A stretch of DNA of 55,614 nucleotides from Halothiobacillus sp. (GTDB lineage: Bacteria; Pseudomonadota; Gammaproteobacteria; Halothiobacillales; Halothiobacillaceae). A program made the translations under genes and the position numbers. Shown one piece after another: positions 8,012-17,200 of the stretch (within the stretch, counting starts at the first letter, position 1; each line of letters opens with the position of its first letter). The stretch is from contig NZ_JAQTTX010000016.1 in NCBI RefSeq assembly GCF_028710545.1, forward strand, positions 1 through 55,614, given 5' to 3'. A model generated the notes under the pieces. That model did no database searches. It had not been told where the DNA came from and was given only the letters and a program-made list of their open reading frames with translations.

Positions 8012-9521
8012 TGTATAAACCTACGGCAACAATATCTCTGGATTTCTGGCTCGTTGGATTCTTGGAATGATCACTGCGACGGCTGGACAGTAAATCAAGA
8101 TACTTCTGATCGATATCGCCGGTGATGTAATCGCCGGTGAAGCAGGAGCAATCGAATGATTTCAATGAAGGATTACCCGCTCGAACCGATTCGATCAGAT
8201 CATCAAGATCCTGATAAATAAGATAATCTGCCCCAATAGCCTGGCGAATCTGTTCTATATCTCGATCATGGGCTACAAATTCACTCGCGGTCGGCATGTC
8301 GATTCCATATACATTGGGGTATCGAACCGGCGGCGCAGCAGAAGCCAGATACACCTTGTTTGCACCCGCTTCGCGCGCCATGCGGATGATCTCGCTCGAG
8401 GTGGTGCCACGGACGATCGAATCATCGACAAGCAGCACGTTTTTACCCCGGAACTCGAGATCGATGGCGTTGAGCTTCTGGCGGACGGAACGCTTGCGCA
8501 TTTCCTGCCCCGGCATGATGAAGGTGCGCGCGATATAGCGATTCTTGACGAAACCTTCGCGATATTTGAGATTCAAGTTGAATGCAATCTCAAGGGCGGC
8601 AGTCCGGCTGGTATCGGGGATGGGAATCACGACATCGATATCGTGGTTTGGCCATTCGCGCAGGATTTTGGCTGCCAGTTTTTCACCCATGCGCATCCGG
8701 GCGCGGTATACGGAGACGTCATCTATGATGGAATCCGGGCGGGCAAGATAAACGAATTCAAAAATGCACGGTGTGTATTGCGAGTGCTCTGCGCACTGCT
8801 TGAAACTCACCTCCCCTTCCGGGCTGATGAAGATGGCCTCACCGGGTGCCAGATCACGGACCAATTCAAAGTCGCTCGCTTCAATTGCCACTGACTCGGA
8901 GGCGATCATGTATTCGGTCTTTCCCGATTCATGCTTGCGTTGGCCGTAACATACGGGGCGAATCCCCCAAGGGTCACGGAATGCAAAAATACCGCGCCCC
9001 GCAATCAGGCCGATAACGGCATAAGCGCCCTTGGCTCGTCGGTGTACACCGCTTATGGCGGAAAACACATCTTCGACCTTGGGCTCATCACCTGCTACCG
9101 CAGAGAGTTCATGTGCGAACACATTCAGCAGGACTTCAGAATCGGAGTTGGTATTGATATGCCGGTGATCGGTCTTTTGCACCGATGCCCGCAACTCGTC
9201 TACATTGGTCAAGTTACCGTTGTGGCCGAGTGCAATCCCAAAAGGCGCATTCACATAAAACGGCTGCGCTTCTGCGGATGAATCACAACCTGCTGTCGGG
9301 TAGCGCACATGTCCGATACCCATATGACCATGCAACTGACGCATGTGACGGGTATGGAACACATCTTTGACGAGGCCATTTTCCTTGCGCAAGAAGAGCC
9401 GATCCGATTCACAGGTCAGAATGCCAGCGGCGTCCTGTCCCCGATGCTGCAGCAGCGTCAAGCCATCAAACAACATCTGATTTACTGGACCATTGGCCAC
9501 GATTCCGATAATGCCACACAT
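8001..9521 (-). CDS. purF: Amidophosphoribosyltransferase
   Basis: Commits PRPP to purine synthesis, giving phosphoribosylamine from PRPP and glutamine. The N-terminal glutamine amidotransferase domain begins directly with MCGIIGIV, so Cys2 becomes the nucleophile after Met removal and there is no propeptide. HRGQDAAGI follows near residue 26. The C-terminal phosphoribosyltransferase domain carries the PRPP loop VLLVDDSIVRGTTS near residue 365. At 506 residues it is the E. coli type. It lies 58 bases downstream of cvpA, the usual gammaproteobacterial order, and overlaps the L,D-transpeptidase gene. Confidence 0.98.
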   Translation of the reverse strand: MCGIIGIVANGPVNQMLFDGLTLLQHRGQDAAGILTCESDRLFLRKENGLVKDVFHTRHMRQLHGHMGIGHVRYPTAGCDSSAEAQPFYVNAPFGIALGHNGNLTNVDELRASVQKTDHRHINTNSDSEVLLNVFAHELSAVAGDEPKVEDVFSAISGVHRRAKGAYAVIGLIAGRGIFAFRDPWGIRPVCYGQRKHESGKTEYMIASESVAIEASDFELVRDLAPGEAIFISPEGEVSFKQCAEHSQYTPCIFEFVYLARPDSIIDDVSVYRARMRMGEKLAAKILREWPNHDIDVVIPIPDTSRTAALEIAFNLNLKYREGFVKNRYIARTFIMPGQEMRKRSVRQKLNAIDLEFRGKNVLLVDDSIVRGTTSSEIIRMAREAGANKVYLASAAPPVRYPNVYGIDMPTASEFVAHDRDIEQIRQAIGADYLIYQDLDDLIESVRAGNPSLKSFDCSCFTGDYITGDIDQKYLDLLSSRRSDHSKNPTSQKSRDIVAVGLYNVQ

Positions 9522-9579
9522 GAATGATCAACCCCGATAGAAAAATTTAGCGTCAAGACGCACTATTTAAATCAATGCG

Positions 9580-10068
9580 TTACGACTGAAAATGTTGTGC
9601 AATGTCGGCAGGCAGCAATGCCAGAATCCAGTCAGATACGATCTGGAATTGTGGAACAAGCACTGAAGACTGCCACCAACTCTCCTTCGGCATGGCGGTC
9701 AAATGCGCGAGCAATACCAGGATGGCAATGATGAAAACACCCCGAGCCAATCCAAAAACCATACCGACAGAGCGATCCGTGCCACTTAATCCCGTTTTAT
9801 TGACGGCGGTAGAAACCGCCCAGTTAATGATTCCGCCAATAATCAGCACCAGAACGAACAAGGCAAGGAAGGCAAGTGCCACTCGGGCGGAAGGAATATC
9901 CACTGCCTGCGGAATATAGGCAGAGGCAGGTTGAGAAAACCCAAGCGCGATACCGAAAGCCGCAATCCAGGTCAACAGGGAAAGAACTTCCTTGACGAAA
10001 CCACGCACCAGAGAAATCAGGGTGGAAACCAGTACGACGGCAACGATGACCCAATCAAGAACAACCAT
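9580..10068 (-). CDS. cvpA: Colicin V production family membrane protein
   Basis: A 162-residue inner membrane protein with four hydrophobic segments (about residues 4-22, 27-47, 62-84 and 102-124) and the CvpA signature LISLVRGFVKEVLSLL near the N-terminus. CvpA is needed for colicin V export in E. coli and is linked to envelope robustness; its biochemical role is unknown. Placement between the SPOR-domain gene and purF is the conserved gammaproteobacterial arrangement and supports the assignment. Confidence 0.95.
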   Translation of the reverse strand: MVVLDWVIVAVVLVSTLISLVRGFVKEVLSLLTWIAAFGIALGFSQPASAYIPQAVDIPSARVALAFLALFVLVLIIGGIINWAVSTAVNKTGLSGTDRSVGMVFGLARGVFIIAILVLLAHLTAMPKESWWQSSVLVPQFQIVSDWILALLPADIAQHFQS

Positions 10069-10111
10069 AAATTACCTATCCATTCAGAAAATCAGCTCAA
10101 AAGGCCGCAGA

Positions 10112-10855
10112 CTACTTTGGCATTACCAAGCCATCACGACCCAGTTTTTCACGGAGCTGTGTGGTTGCCTTAACCGCCGATTCGCGACTTGCGTAGGGCC
10201 CAACCCGCACCCGCCATACCGTCCCCTTCTTGGCGAAAAGCGGGGTAATTTCCACCTTGAAACCTGATTCAGAAACGGATCGTGCCAATGCCTTGGCATT
10301 GAGCTCATCCGAGAAACTACCCAATTGGACTACCCACAACTGATTACCGGCAACCGCAGCAGGGCTGGGCGCTGCGGGTTTATCGGTATTGGGCGCAGGT
10401 GTTTTGTCAACTGGCGTTGCCGGCGCCACCGGTGCCGGAGCCGTGGGCTTTTTGGGAGGATCGCCTTGAACAGATGCTTCTGGCGTTTGCTTTGTTGAGG
10501 TCGGCGCAGTCGATTCCGCAGAAGTCGCGGGAACCTTGGACGGCTGTTGTGCTACACCAGAGGATGCCTGCGTGTCCGCTGGCTTCGGCTCTGTCTCTGG
10601 AACAGGTGAAGCGGGCGGATTTTCCAGAATCTGCTGCTGGGCAGGCGGTGGCGTAGGAATAGTAATTTGCGCAGGCTGAGAAATGGTTGGTGCTTTCGGC
10701 ACGGGCTGCACACTGGGTGTTTTCAGTCCGCCACCATCCAGCCACAAAGGCAGAAGCAACACGGCCAGAGCCAGCACGACCAAACCACCCACAAGCCGTT
10801 GCCTGAGTCGATTCGTGGATTTGGGCTGTTGTTCATGTTCAGACAAGATGCGCAC
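10112..10855 (-). CDS. dedD: SPOR-domain cell division protein, DedD-like
   Basis: A 247-residue single-pass membrane protein. A short cytoplasmic N-terminus is followed by one transmembrane helix (LVGGLVVLALAVLLLPLW, about 25-42), a long Pro/Ala/Thr-rich periplasmic linker (about 50-170) and a C-terminal SPOR domain (about 172-247, beginning LWVVQLGSFSDELNA). SPOR domains bind denuded glycan strands at the division septum. The start is a GTG that overlaps the folC stop by 17 bases; no ATG is available before the helix. The position between folC and cvpA matches E. coli dedD. Confidence 0.92.
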   Translation of the reverse strand: MRILSEHEQQPKSTNRLRQRLVGGLVVLALAVLLLPLWLDGGGLKTPSVQPVPKAPTISQPAQITIPTPPPAQQQILENPPASPVPETEPKPADTQASSGVAQQPSKVPATSAESTAPTSTKQTPEASVQGDPPKKPTAPAPVAPATPVDKTPAPNTDKPAAPSPAAVAGNQLWVVQLGSFSDELNAKALARSVSESGFKVEITPLFAKKGTVWRVRVGPYASRESAVKATTQLREKLGRDGLVMPK

Positions 10856-12128
10856 CTGATTGACTCAAAACGTGTCTTATGGCGCTTACGGTATAAAACG
10901 AACCGAAAGCAATAATCTGATCGCCGACTGCACTTTGTGCGAAGGCGGCATTATACGCGCTTGTGATACTCGTTTCACGGATTAGGGGTTGTTCGAGCGC
11001 GGATGACAGCCTGGCGACCGATGCACTGCGAACAGAATCGAGCCTTCCGGCATACCAGTCATCGAATTCTGGGCGACAAAGTGAGGCCATCGCTTCTATC
11101 GGCTTATCATCAAGCGCACCAAAAACGGCAAACCGTTTTGATGGCGTGGCCACGGCATGCAGGTTATCGAGCAGGGCTCTGACAGACTCCAGATTGTGCG
11201 CCACATCGAGTATGACCAGACGCCCTTCGTGCAACCATTGCTCAAACCGCCCCGGATTCTTTGCAGACCGAAGCCCTTCTTCAATCGAAGACGAGCTGAT
11301 ACCAAGGGGGCTTTCGGGATGTTGTAGCAAGGCAACAACCCCTGCCGCGTTATCGACCTGAGCACGACCGAACATACCCGGCAGTGGCCAGTAGGAAGTG
11401 TGATTGCCCAGCACTAGCCGCCATCCCGTGGCATCAGCTTCGACCATAAAGTCCCTTCCTCGAACGAGCAAAGGGCAACCGATGGCTCTCGCATGTTCGA
11501 TAACGGACTCAATCGGGTCGGGATCGGCATAGACCGCCGCCCGCCCTGCTCGCAGCACACCCGCTTTCTCGTAGCCGATTTGCGAGCGTGTATCGCCCAA
11601 ATAAGCTTGATGGTCGAGTCCTATGTTTGTGATCAAAGCAAGATCAGCATCCAGAATATTGACCGCATCAAGACGCCCACCCAGACCAACCTCCAGTATC
11701 CATATATCCAGATTGGCAGAGCAGAACGCAAGGAAGGCGGCCAGCGTGGCCCACTCGTAGTAGGTAAGCGCCGCGGAACCCTCCGTGGCTGCGAGCTGGT
11801 GCATGGCGTCAACCAGTTGATGGTCTGTAATGTCTGCACCCATGAGGCGGATGCGCTCGTTGAAGCGCTCGATATGCGGGGATGTGTAGGCGCCGACGCG
11901 ATAGCCTTCCGCCAGCAAAATGGCTTCGAGCAGGGCAACGGAAGAACCTTTGCCATTCGTGCCGGCGACGGTTATCACCTTCGGCACAACCAGATTGCCT
12001 TCCAGTTTGAGTGTTCGCCAGACTTCGGCGACTCGATTGAGCCCCAGCTCGATCCGTGCGGGATTTCTCGCCTCAAGCCACGACAACCACTCAGCTAAAG
12101 GCGCCTTTGGGGCGGGGGCAGGATTCAC
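10839..12128 (-). CDS. folC: Dihydrofolate synthase / folylpolyglutamate synthase
   Basis: A bifunctional Mur-ligase-like enzyme that adds glutamate to dihydropteroate and then extends the polyglutamate tail of folates. The ATP loop GTNGKGSSVALLEAI lies near residue 56. HTSYWPLPG/NAAGVVA and LDVAHN in the C-terminal half match the central and C-terminal Mur ligase domains. The length of 429 residues is typical. It lies 11 bases downstream of accD and overlaps dedD, so it is part of the same leftward operon. Confidence 0.97.
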   Translation of the reverse strand: MNPAPAPKAPLAEWLSWLEARNPARIELGLNRVAEVWRTLKLEGNLVVPKVITVAGTNGKGSSVALLEAILLAEGYRVGAYTSPHIERFNERIRLMGADITDHQLVDAMHQLAATEGSAALTYYEWATLAAFLAFCSANLDIWILEVGLGGRLDAVNILDADLALITNIGLDHQAYLGDTRSQIGYEKAGVLRAGRAAVYADPDPIESVIEHARAIGCPLLVRGRDFMVEADATGWRLVLGNHTSYWPLPGMFGRAQVDNAAGVVALLQHPESPLGISSSSIEEGLRSAKNPGRFEQWLHEGRLVILDVAHNLESVRALLDNLHAVATPSKRFAVFGALDDKPIEAMASLCRPEFDDWYAGRLDSVRSASVARLSSALEQPLIRETSITSAYNAAFAQSAVGDQIIAFGSFYTVSAIRHVLSQSGAHLV

Positions 12129-12139
12129 TGATGATGACG

Positions 12140-13012
12140 TCAGGCTTTGGCGACTGGCGCGTCACGATGCTGCATGATGGCGACCAGATCAGCGATTTTT
12201 TCCTTGAGTTGCTGCCTTGGAACGATCAGGTCGATCGCACCGTGCGCCAACAGGAACTCGCTGCGCTGGAATCCGTCAGGCAGTTTTTCACGCACGGTTT
12301 GTGCAATAACCCGCGGTCCTGCGAAACCAATCAGTGCGTTCGGTTCGGCGATTTGAATGTCGCCCAGCATCGCCAGGGATGCGGAAACGCCCCCCATGGT
12401 CGGATCGGTCAATACCACGATATAGGGTAAACCTTCCTTGCTGAGCCGGGTCAGTGCAGCCGAAGTTTTTGCCATCTGCATCAATGAAAACAGTGCTTCC
12501 TGCATTCGTGCGCCACCGGAGGCTGTAAAGCACACAAGCGCAGTTTTTTGCTCGATTGCAGTCTGAACAGCCCGGACGAATTTTTCGCCAACCACAGAAC
12601 CCATCGATCCGCCCATGAAGGCGAAATTGAATCCAGCTACCACAACGGGCAATTCATTCAGCCGACCGCGCATCACAATCAGCGCGTCCTGCTCTCCGGT
12701 CGCTTTCTGGCTAGCAGAGATACGGTCGCGATATTTTTTCTGATCACGGAATTTGAGCATATCCACAGGAGAGATATTGGCGAACAGTTCTTCTCGTCCC
12801 GCTTCGTCCAGAAAATGATCCAGACGTTCCCGCATGGGAATCCGCATATGATGTCCGCACTTCGGGCATACCTGCTGGTTCCGCTTGAGCTCATCGCGGT
12901 ACAGCACGGCATCACAGCCTTCGCACTTGATCCATAGTCCTTCCGGTACACCGCGTTTTTCTGCGCTTTGGATACGAATACGTGATGGCAATAATTTTTC
13001 CAGCCAGCTCAT
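12140..13012 (-). CDS. accD: Acetyl-CoA carboxylase carboxyltransferase, beta subunit
   Basis: With AccA, transfers the carboxyl group from biotin to acetyl-CoA to make malonyl-CoA for fatty acid synthesis. The N-terminal zinc ribbon is visible as CEGC near residue 31 and CPKCGHH near residue 51. The crotonase-like carboxyltransferase core follows, with [20 protein letters not shown] near residue 158. At 290 residues it is slightly shorter than the E. coli protein. It sits between trpA and folC; the accD-folC pair is widely conserved. Confidence 0.97.
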   Translation of the reverse strand: MSWLEKLLPSRIRIQSAEKRGVPEGLWIKCEGCDAVLYRDELKRNQQVCPKCGHHMRIPMRERLDHFLDEAGREELFANISPVDMLKFRDQKKYRDRISASQKATGEQDALIVMRGRLNELPVVVAGFNFAFMGGSMGSVVGEKFVRAVQTAIEQKTALVCFTASGGARMQEALFSLMQMAKTSAALTRLSKEGLPYIVVLTDPTMGGVSASLAMLGDIQIAEPNALIGFAGPRVIAQTVREKLPDGFQRSEFLLAHGAIDLIVPRQQLKEKIADLVAIMQHRDAPVAKA

Positions 13013-13051
13013 AGTCTTTGCCTCAAGTTCAGTCCATTCACCAAACTGTTG

Positions 13052-13882
13052 TTAATTTTGAGTTTTTTTATCAAGCGCAATCCGAATCTGCGCCATGAAA
13101 TCCTGGAGTTTCTGGCGGAGCGTGGCCCAATTATCCGTGTTGGTAACGGCTGCGGAATCAGCGATCAATTGCACCAACGCACTGCCAATAATCACGGCAT
13201 CGGCCACTTTGCCGACAGCGGCAGCCGTTTCTGCATTTCTGATACCAAACCCAACGCCAACAGGAAGGCCGCAATCGCTGCGGATTTCCTGCAATCGACT
13301 GGCCAACGCATCGGTATCCAGGTTGCTGGCACCGGTTACACCCTTGAGTGAAACATAATAAATAAAGCCACTAGCCACTTTCGCGATGTGACGCACGCGT
13401 TCGGCATGGGTCGTCGGCGCAATCAGAAAAATGGGATCGATGCCAACGGCACGATAGGCCTTGGAAGCGGGCTCGGCTTCCTCTGGAGGCAAATCGACTG
13501 TCAACACGCCATCGAGCCCGGCCGCTTGTGCCAGCTCGGCAAAACGATCCGTTCCCATGGCCTCAATCGGGTTCTGGTACCCCATCAGAATGACCGGTGT
13601 CTTTAGATTGGTCTCGCGGAATGATTTGACCATATCAAGGACATGGATCAGACCCACATGGTGCGCCAATGCGCGCTCATGCGCTGCGGCAATCACCGGG
13701 CCGTCGGCCATCGGGTCGGAAAATGGAACACCAAGCTCGATCATGTCAGCACCACCTTCGACCAGGGCGTGCATGATGCCGACCGTGGCATCAGGATGGG
13801 GATCGCCCGCGGTGATGTACGGGATCAGAGCGGTACGGTTTTGCTGCCGCAGTTGTTCAAATAACGGACTGATACGGCTCAT
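13052..13882 (-). CDS. trpA: Tryptophan synthase, alpha subunit
   Basis: Cleaves indole-3-glycerol phosphate and passes indole to TrpB. It is a TIM barrel of 276 residues. The signature [18 protein letters not shown] near residues 47-64 contains the catalytic glutamate and aspartate, and the phosphate-binding GFGIRNAE and [10 protein letters not shown] blocks occur in the last third. Its ATG overlaps the trpB stop by 4 bases, which favours equal synthesis of the two subunits. Confidence 0.98.
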   Translation of the reverse strand: MSRISPLFEQLRQQNRTALIPYITAGDPHPDATVGIMHALVEGGADMIELGVPFSDPMADGPVIAAAHERALAHHVGLIHVLDMVKSFRETNLKTPVILMGYQNPIEAMGTDRFAELAQAAGLDGVLTVDLPPEEAEPASKAYRAVGIDPIFLIAPTTHAERVRHIAKVASGFIYYVSLKGVTGASNLDTDALASRLQEIRSDCGLPVGVGFGIRNAETAAAVGKVADAVIIGSALVQLIADSAAVTNTDNWATLRQKLQDFMAQIRIALDKKTQN

Positions 13883-15135
13883 AGGTTGATCCCTTCCATC
13901 TTGGCCACGGTATTGATGTCTTTGTCACCACGACCGGACAAATTCACCAGAATGATTTTGTCCTTGCCGTATTGGGGGGCAAGTTTTTTGGCATAAGCAA
14001 CGGCATGTGCAGATTCTAACGCTGGAATGATTCCCTCATAACGCATGACATCATGGAACGCGCTCATGGCTTCGGCGTCTGTGATCGCGTCATAGGTCAC
14101 CCGCCCAAGATCCTTGAGCCAGCTGTGTTCCGGCCCCACGCCCGGATAATCCAAACCTGCGGAAATGGAGTGTGTACCGATGATTTGGCCATTCTCGTCT
14201 TCCATGAGATAGGTGCGATTACCGTGCAGCACACCGGGGCGTCCCGCCGTCAACGGCGCCGCATGACGACCGGTTGCTACACCGTCACCCCCCGCTTCCG
14301 CGCCATAAAGAGCCACATCCTTATCGTTGAGGAAGGCGTGGAAGATACCGATGGCGTTCGAGCCACCGCCAACACAAGCAACGATGGCGTCCGGCAAACG
14401 TCCGGTTTTCTCAAGCATCTGTGCACGCGCTTCTTTGCCGATAACTGACTGGAAATCCCGAACCATCTGCGGGTAGGGGTGCGGCCCTGCCACGGTGCCG
14501 ATAATGTAGAACGTGTTATCGACATTCGTAACCCAGTCACGCATGGCTTCGTTCAACGCATCCTTAAGTGTGCGGGTGCCTGATTCGACAGGAACCACCT
14601 TCGCGCCCAGTAATTTCATACGGAAAACGTTGGGCTGCTGACGGGCGACATCCTCTGAGCCCATATACACCACACACTCAAGGCCAAGGCGTGCAGCTAC
14701 CGTCGCAGTGGCTACCCCATGCTGACCGGCGCCGGTTTCCGCGATGATGCGCGTTTTACCCAGCCGTTTGGCGAGCAGTGCCTGACCAATCGCGTTGTTG
14801 ATCTTGTGTGCACCGGTGTGGTTCAAGTCTTCTCGCTTCAACCAGATTTGCGCACCGTACGCCTCACTCATGCGTGCGGCGTAATACATGGCCGAAGGGC
14901 GGCCAACATAATCTCTCAGGTCGGTTTCAAATTCACGGATTAATTCGGGGTCGTTACGAAATTTCGCATACGCATCCTGAAGTTCCTGAATCGCTTCCAT
15001 CAGTGTTTCCGCGACGTACTTGCCGCCAAACTCACCAAAGCGACCATGCTCGTCCGGATATTGTGCGAAATTGAAGGTAGCTGCATCAAAGGCCGCTATG
15101 GTTGGGTTGATTTTTCGATTTTCGGGGTTATCCAA
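13879..15135 (-). CDS. trpB: Tryptophan synthase, beta subunit
   Basis: Condenses indole with serine to form tryptophan, using PLP. The PLP lysine is in [18 protein letters not shown] near residue 107, and GAGQHG and the phosphate-binding GGGSNAIG are intact. The length is 418 residues. No Met lies before the conserved [16 protein letters not shown], so the start must be non-ATG: a TTG at 15135 with AAGGTG seven bases upstream fits and places the start 8 bases inside the trpF 3' end. It is coupled to trpA downstream by ATGA. Confidence 0.96.
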   Translation of the reverse strand: MDNPENRKINPTIAAFDAATFNFAQYPDEHGRFGEFGGKYVAETLMEAIQELQDAYAKFRNDPELIREFETDLRDYVGRPSAMYYAARMSEAYGAQIWLKREDLNHTGAHKINNAIGQALLAKRLGKTRIIAETGAGQHGVATATVAARLGLECVVYMGSEDVARQQPNVFRMKLLGAKVVPVESGTRTLKDALNEAMRDWVTNVDNTFYIIGTVAGPHPYPQMVRDFQSVIGKEARAQMLEKTGRLPDAIVACVGGGSNAIGIFHAFLNDKDVALYGAEAGGDGVATGRHAAPLTAGRPGVLHGNRTYLMEDENGQIIGTHSISAGLDYPGVGPEHSWLKDLGRVTYDAITDAEAMSAFHDVMRYEGIIPALESAHAVAYAKKLAPQYGKDKIILVNLSGRGDKDINTVAKMEGINL

Positions 15136-15859
15136 TTGGGTTCACCTTGTTCATAAATTCCTGAATTTTTTTAGCTGACTTGATGCCGGGTGCTGTTTCA
15201 ACGCCGCTGGAAACATCAACCGCGTAAGGCTGCAAGCTCTTGATCGCTTCGCCTATGTTGGTGGCATCAAGCCCTCCTGCCAATATGAAAGGTACCGATG
15301 GATATTGGCCTTGCGGCCAATGTTGCCAATCGAAACGCGTGCCTGTGCCGCCCAGTGCGCCGGTGGCATGGCTATCCAGCAGAAAACCACGCGCTGTCGC
15401 GTGATCTGCCAATGCATGGCCAAGCAAATCACTTGATGGATCGACAAACAAATCCGTGCCGAGCGCCTTGATATACGGGCGGCCAAACTGACGGCAGTAC
15501 GCACCGGTTTCATGTCCATGGAATTGCAGCAGGTCGGGCGAGAGCTTGCTGATGACGGTCTCGACCAGCGACTCGTCGGCATCCAGGAAAAGTGCTACCG
15601 ATTGCACGAACGGCGGTACACGATCGAATAACGCCAAAGCCGCTTCAGGCGCGAGATTCCGCTTGCTTGCAGGCACAAACACGAACCCGACCGCATCCGC
15701 ACCATACTGAACGGCCGCATCCACATCCTCCGTCCGAGTCAACCCGCAAATTTTCACCCGCGTACGCTCCTGCCGAACGAAAGAGGCGTCCTCTGCAAAG
15801 CGAGCTGATCTAGTGCTCGATTGAGCCGTCGGTATGGATAGGGCCATCTTAAGGGCCAT
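15128..15859 (-). CDS. trpF: Phosphoribosylanthranilate isomerase
   Basis: Isomerises phosphoribosylanthranilate to CdRP in tryptophan synthesis. The TIM barrel starts at [12 protein letters not shown], which holds the catalytic cysteine; the general acid aspartate is in VALFLDAD, and the phosphate site is [12 protein letters not shown]. The open frame extends another 51 codons toward truA. That extension is not part of the family, so I place the start at 15859 (MALKMALS), with GAGG 12 bases upstream; an ATG at 15847 is also possible. The roughly 35 residues before the barrel are longer than usual. It lies 40 bases after truA. Confidence 0.93.
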   Translation of the reverse strand: MALKMALSIPTAQSSTRSARFAEDASFVRQERTRVKICGLTRTEDVDAAVQYGADAVGFVFVPASKRNLAPEAALALFDRVPPFVQSVALFLDADESLVETVISKLSPDLLQFHGHETGAYCRQFGRPYIKALGTDLFVDPSSDLLGHALADHATARGFLLDSHATGALGGTGTRFDWQHWPQGQYPSVPFILAGGLDATNIGEAIKSLQPYAVDVSSGVETAPGIKSAKKIQEFMNKVNPIG

Positions 15860-15899
15860 GGGGAAATTAATCCTCAATACGTCAATTAAAGGCAGGATT

Positions 15900-16715
15900 C
15901 TAGCAGCAACCCGACTGCATTTCGCAGCTAGAGGCCCAAAATACCGGTTTTGACCCGGCTTGCTTGATGCCAAACGAATCGGGATAACGAACATTGACCA
16001 GATACAGTCCATCCGCGGGCGCTGTCATACCCGCGGCCGAACGATGCTTGGCCAGAAGAATATCCCGAAGCGAATCAGCGGGCTGCTCCCCTGCCCCCAC
16101 CGGCAACAGCGTGCCCACAATAGTGCGCACCATGTGATGCAGGAAGGCGTTGGCTGTAATGTCCATATAAACGTATTCGCCCTGACGACGAAAACTTAAG
16201 GATTCAATATGGCGCACAGGGCTGACGGATTGACAATCCTTCGCACGGAAGCTGCTGAAATCATGCTCACCCAGTAAATATTGACCTGCCTCGTGCATGG
16301 CACCCTCATCGAGCGAACCGCGCCACCACGTGACCCGTCCGCGTTGCAGTGCAGAGCGCGTCATTCGATTCAAGATAATGTAGCGATAGCTACGTGCGGT
16401 TGCACTGAATCGGGCATGAAACTCAGAATCAACAACCTGGGCAGACAAGATGCTGATGTCTGACGGCAGAGCCTGGGTGACACCGAGCAGCCATGCCCGC
16501 TCGGAACGAATCGCCTCTGTATCAAAGTGAACAACCTGATGGCTGGCATGCACACCCGCATCGGTTCGCCCGGCACAGACCACTTCCACAGGCGAATCGG
16601 CCACGCGAGACAACGCGGTTTCAAGTCGCGCCTGAACTGAGTCAACCTCCGATTGGCGCTGCCAACCATGATAGCGGGATCCGTCATATTCAAGGGTAAG
16701 TGCGATGCGAGGCAT
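15900..16715 (-). CDS. truA: tRNA pseudouridine(38-40) synthase
   Basis: Modifies uridines 38-40 in the anticodon stem of many tRNAs. The catalytic aspartate is in CAGRTDAGVHASHQV near residue 50; LEYDGSRYHGWQRQ at the N-terminus and HHMVRTIVGTLL near residue 205 are family blocks. The 271-residue protein has a cysteine-containing tail (SSCEMQSGCC) not usual for TruA. It is the first gene of the leftward truA-trpFBA-accD-folC-dedD-cvpA-purF cluster, and the promoter should lie in 16716-16910. Confidence 0.96.
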   Translation of the reverse strand: MPRIALTLEYDGSRYHGWQRQSEVDSVQARLETALSRVADSPVEVVCAGRTDAGVHASHQVVHFDTEAIRSERAWLLGVTQALPSDISILSAQVVDSEFHARFSATARSYRYIILNRMTRSALQRGRVTWWRGSLDEGAMHEAGQYLLGEHDFSSFRAKDCQSVSPVRHIESLSFRRQGEYVYMDITANAFLHHMVRTIVGTLLPVGAGEQPADSLRDILLAKHRSAAGMTAPADGLYLVNVRYPDSFGIKQAGSKPVFWASSCEMQSGCC

Positions 16716-16872
16716 GGTATTTTCAGCATGGTTTGATACGTTTAATAGCGCGCATCTTACCCAAAGATCAGCATCAACACTGAATCATGTACCTGAATGC
16801 AACACACCATCAATGTGTATCCGGCAATCACACTTCAAACGAAAGGCATATTAGGAAATACTAATAAATAAC

Positions 16873-16900
16873 TTGTATGCGCACTTAATTTATTTACAAT
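16873..16900 (+). promoter_or_regulatory. Possible promoter of the efflux operon
   Basis: TTGTAT, a 16-base spacer and TACAAT resemble sigma-70 -35 and -10 boxes pointing at the TolC-like gene 300 bases downstream. The -10 has five of six consensus bases; the -35 is weak. A transcript from here would carry the full hairpin repeat in its leader. Confidence 0.3.
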
Positions 16901-16910
16901 CAAGCGCCAT

Positions 16911-17067
16911 AGGTAAATGCTGATTTATTCCATCCATGGAACAAATCAGCTCGCTCATCGCGGTACACGCCCGCGATGGCTCACACGAATCAAAGACTTA
17001 CGTCTTTATTCGTGTTGGGGCATCCTGCCCCAAGCGGGAAGCACTGAATAAATCAGCGCTTCCCTAG
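16911..17067. repeat. Five-hairpin intergenic repeat, copy 2 (inverted)
   Basis: The same 157-bp unit as at 3074-3230 but in opposite orientation. Read leftward, it keeps all five stems. Differences from copy 1 fall mostly where pairing survives: H1 A to G opposite T, H5 A to G opposite T, and a double change in H3 from AAGG/CCTT to AAAG/CTTT. The H1 stem is a full 12 bp here, whereas copy 1 has lost one base of it. The H5 loop is ATGGAT instead of AAGGAT. It lies between divergent truA and the efflux operon. Confidence 0.85.
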
Positions 17068-17200
17068 TAGAATCATTGACGCACAGACGACCTCTTTCCC
17101 GCAGCACGATGAATTTTGATCGACAGGTGAACTATCCGTGGCAACCCATAGAATCAGAACAACAAATTCCCTTCAGGCCAAATGCAAAAGAGGTCCGTTT

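Larger units (their letters stand above)
16716..17200. other. Divergent intergenic region between truA and the efflux operon
   Basis: A 485-base spacer between leftward truA and the rightward TolC-like gene. It contains copy 2 of the five-hairpin repeat (16911-17067) and AT-rich sequence on either side. A possible rightward promoter is TTGTAT-N16-TACAAT at 16873-16900, which would transcribe through the repeat into the efflux operon. The -35 is poor, so this is tentative. I see no gene here. Confidence 0.6.
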
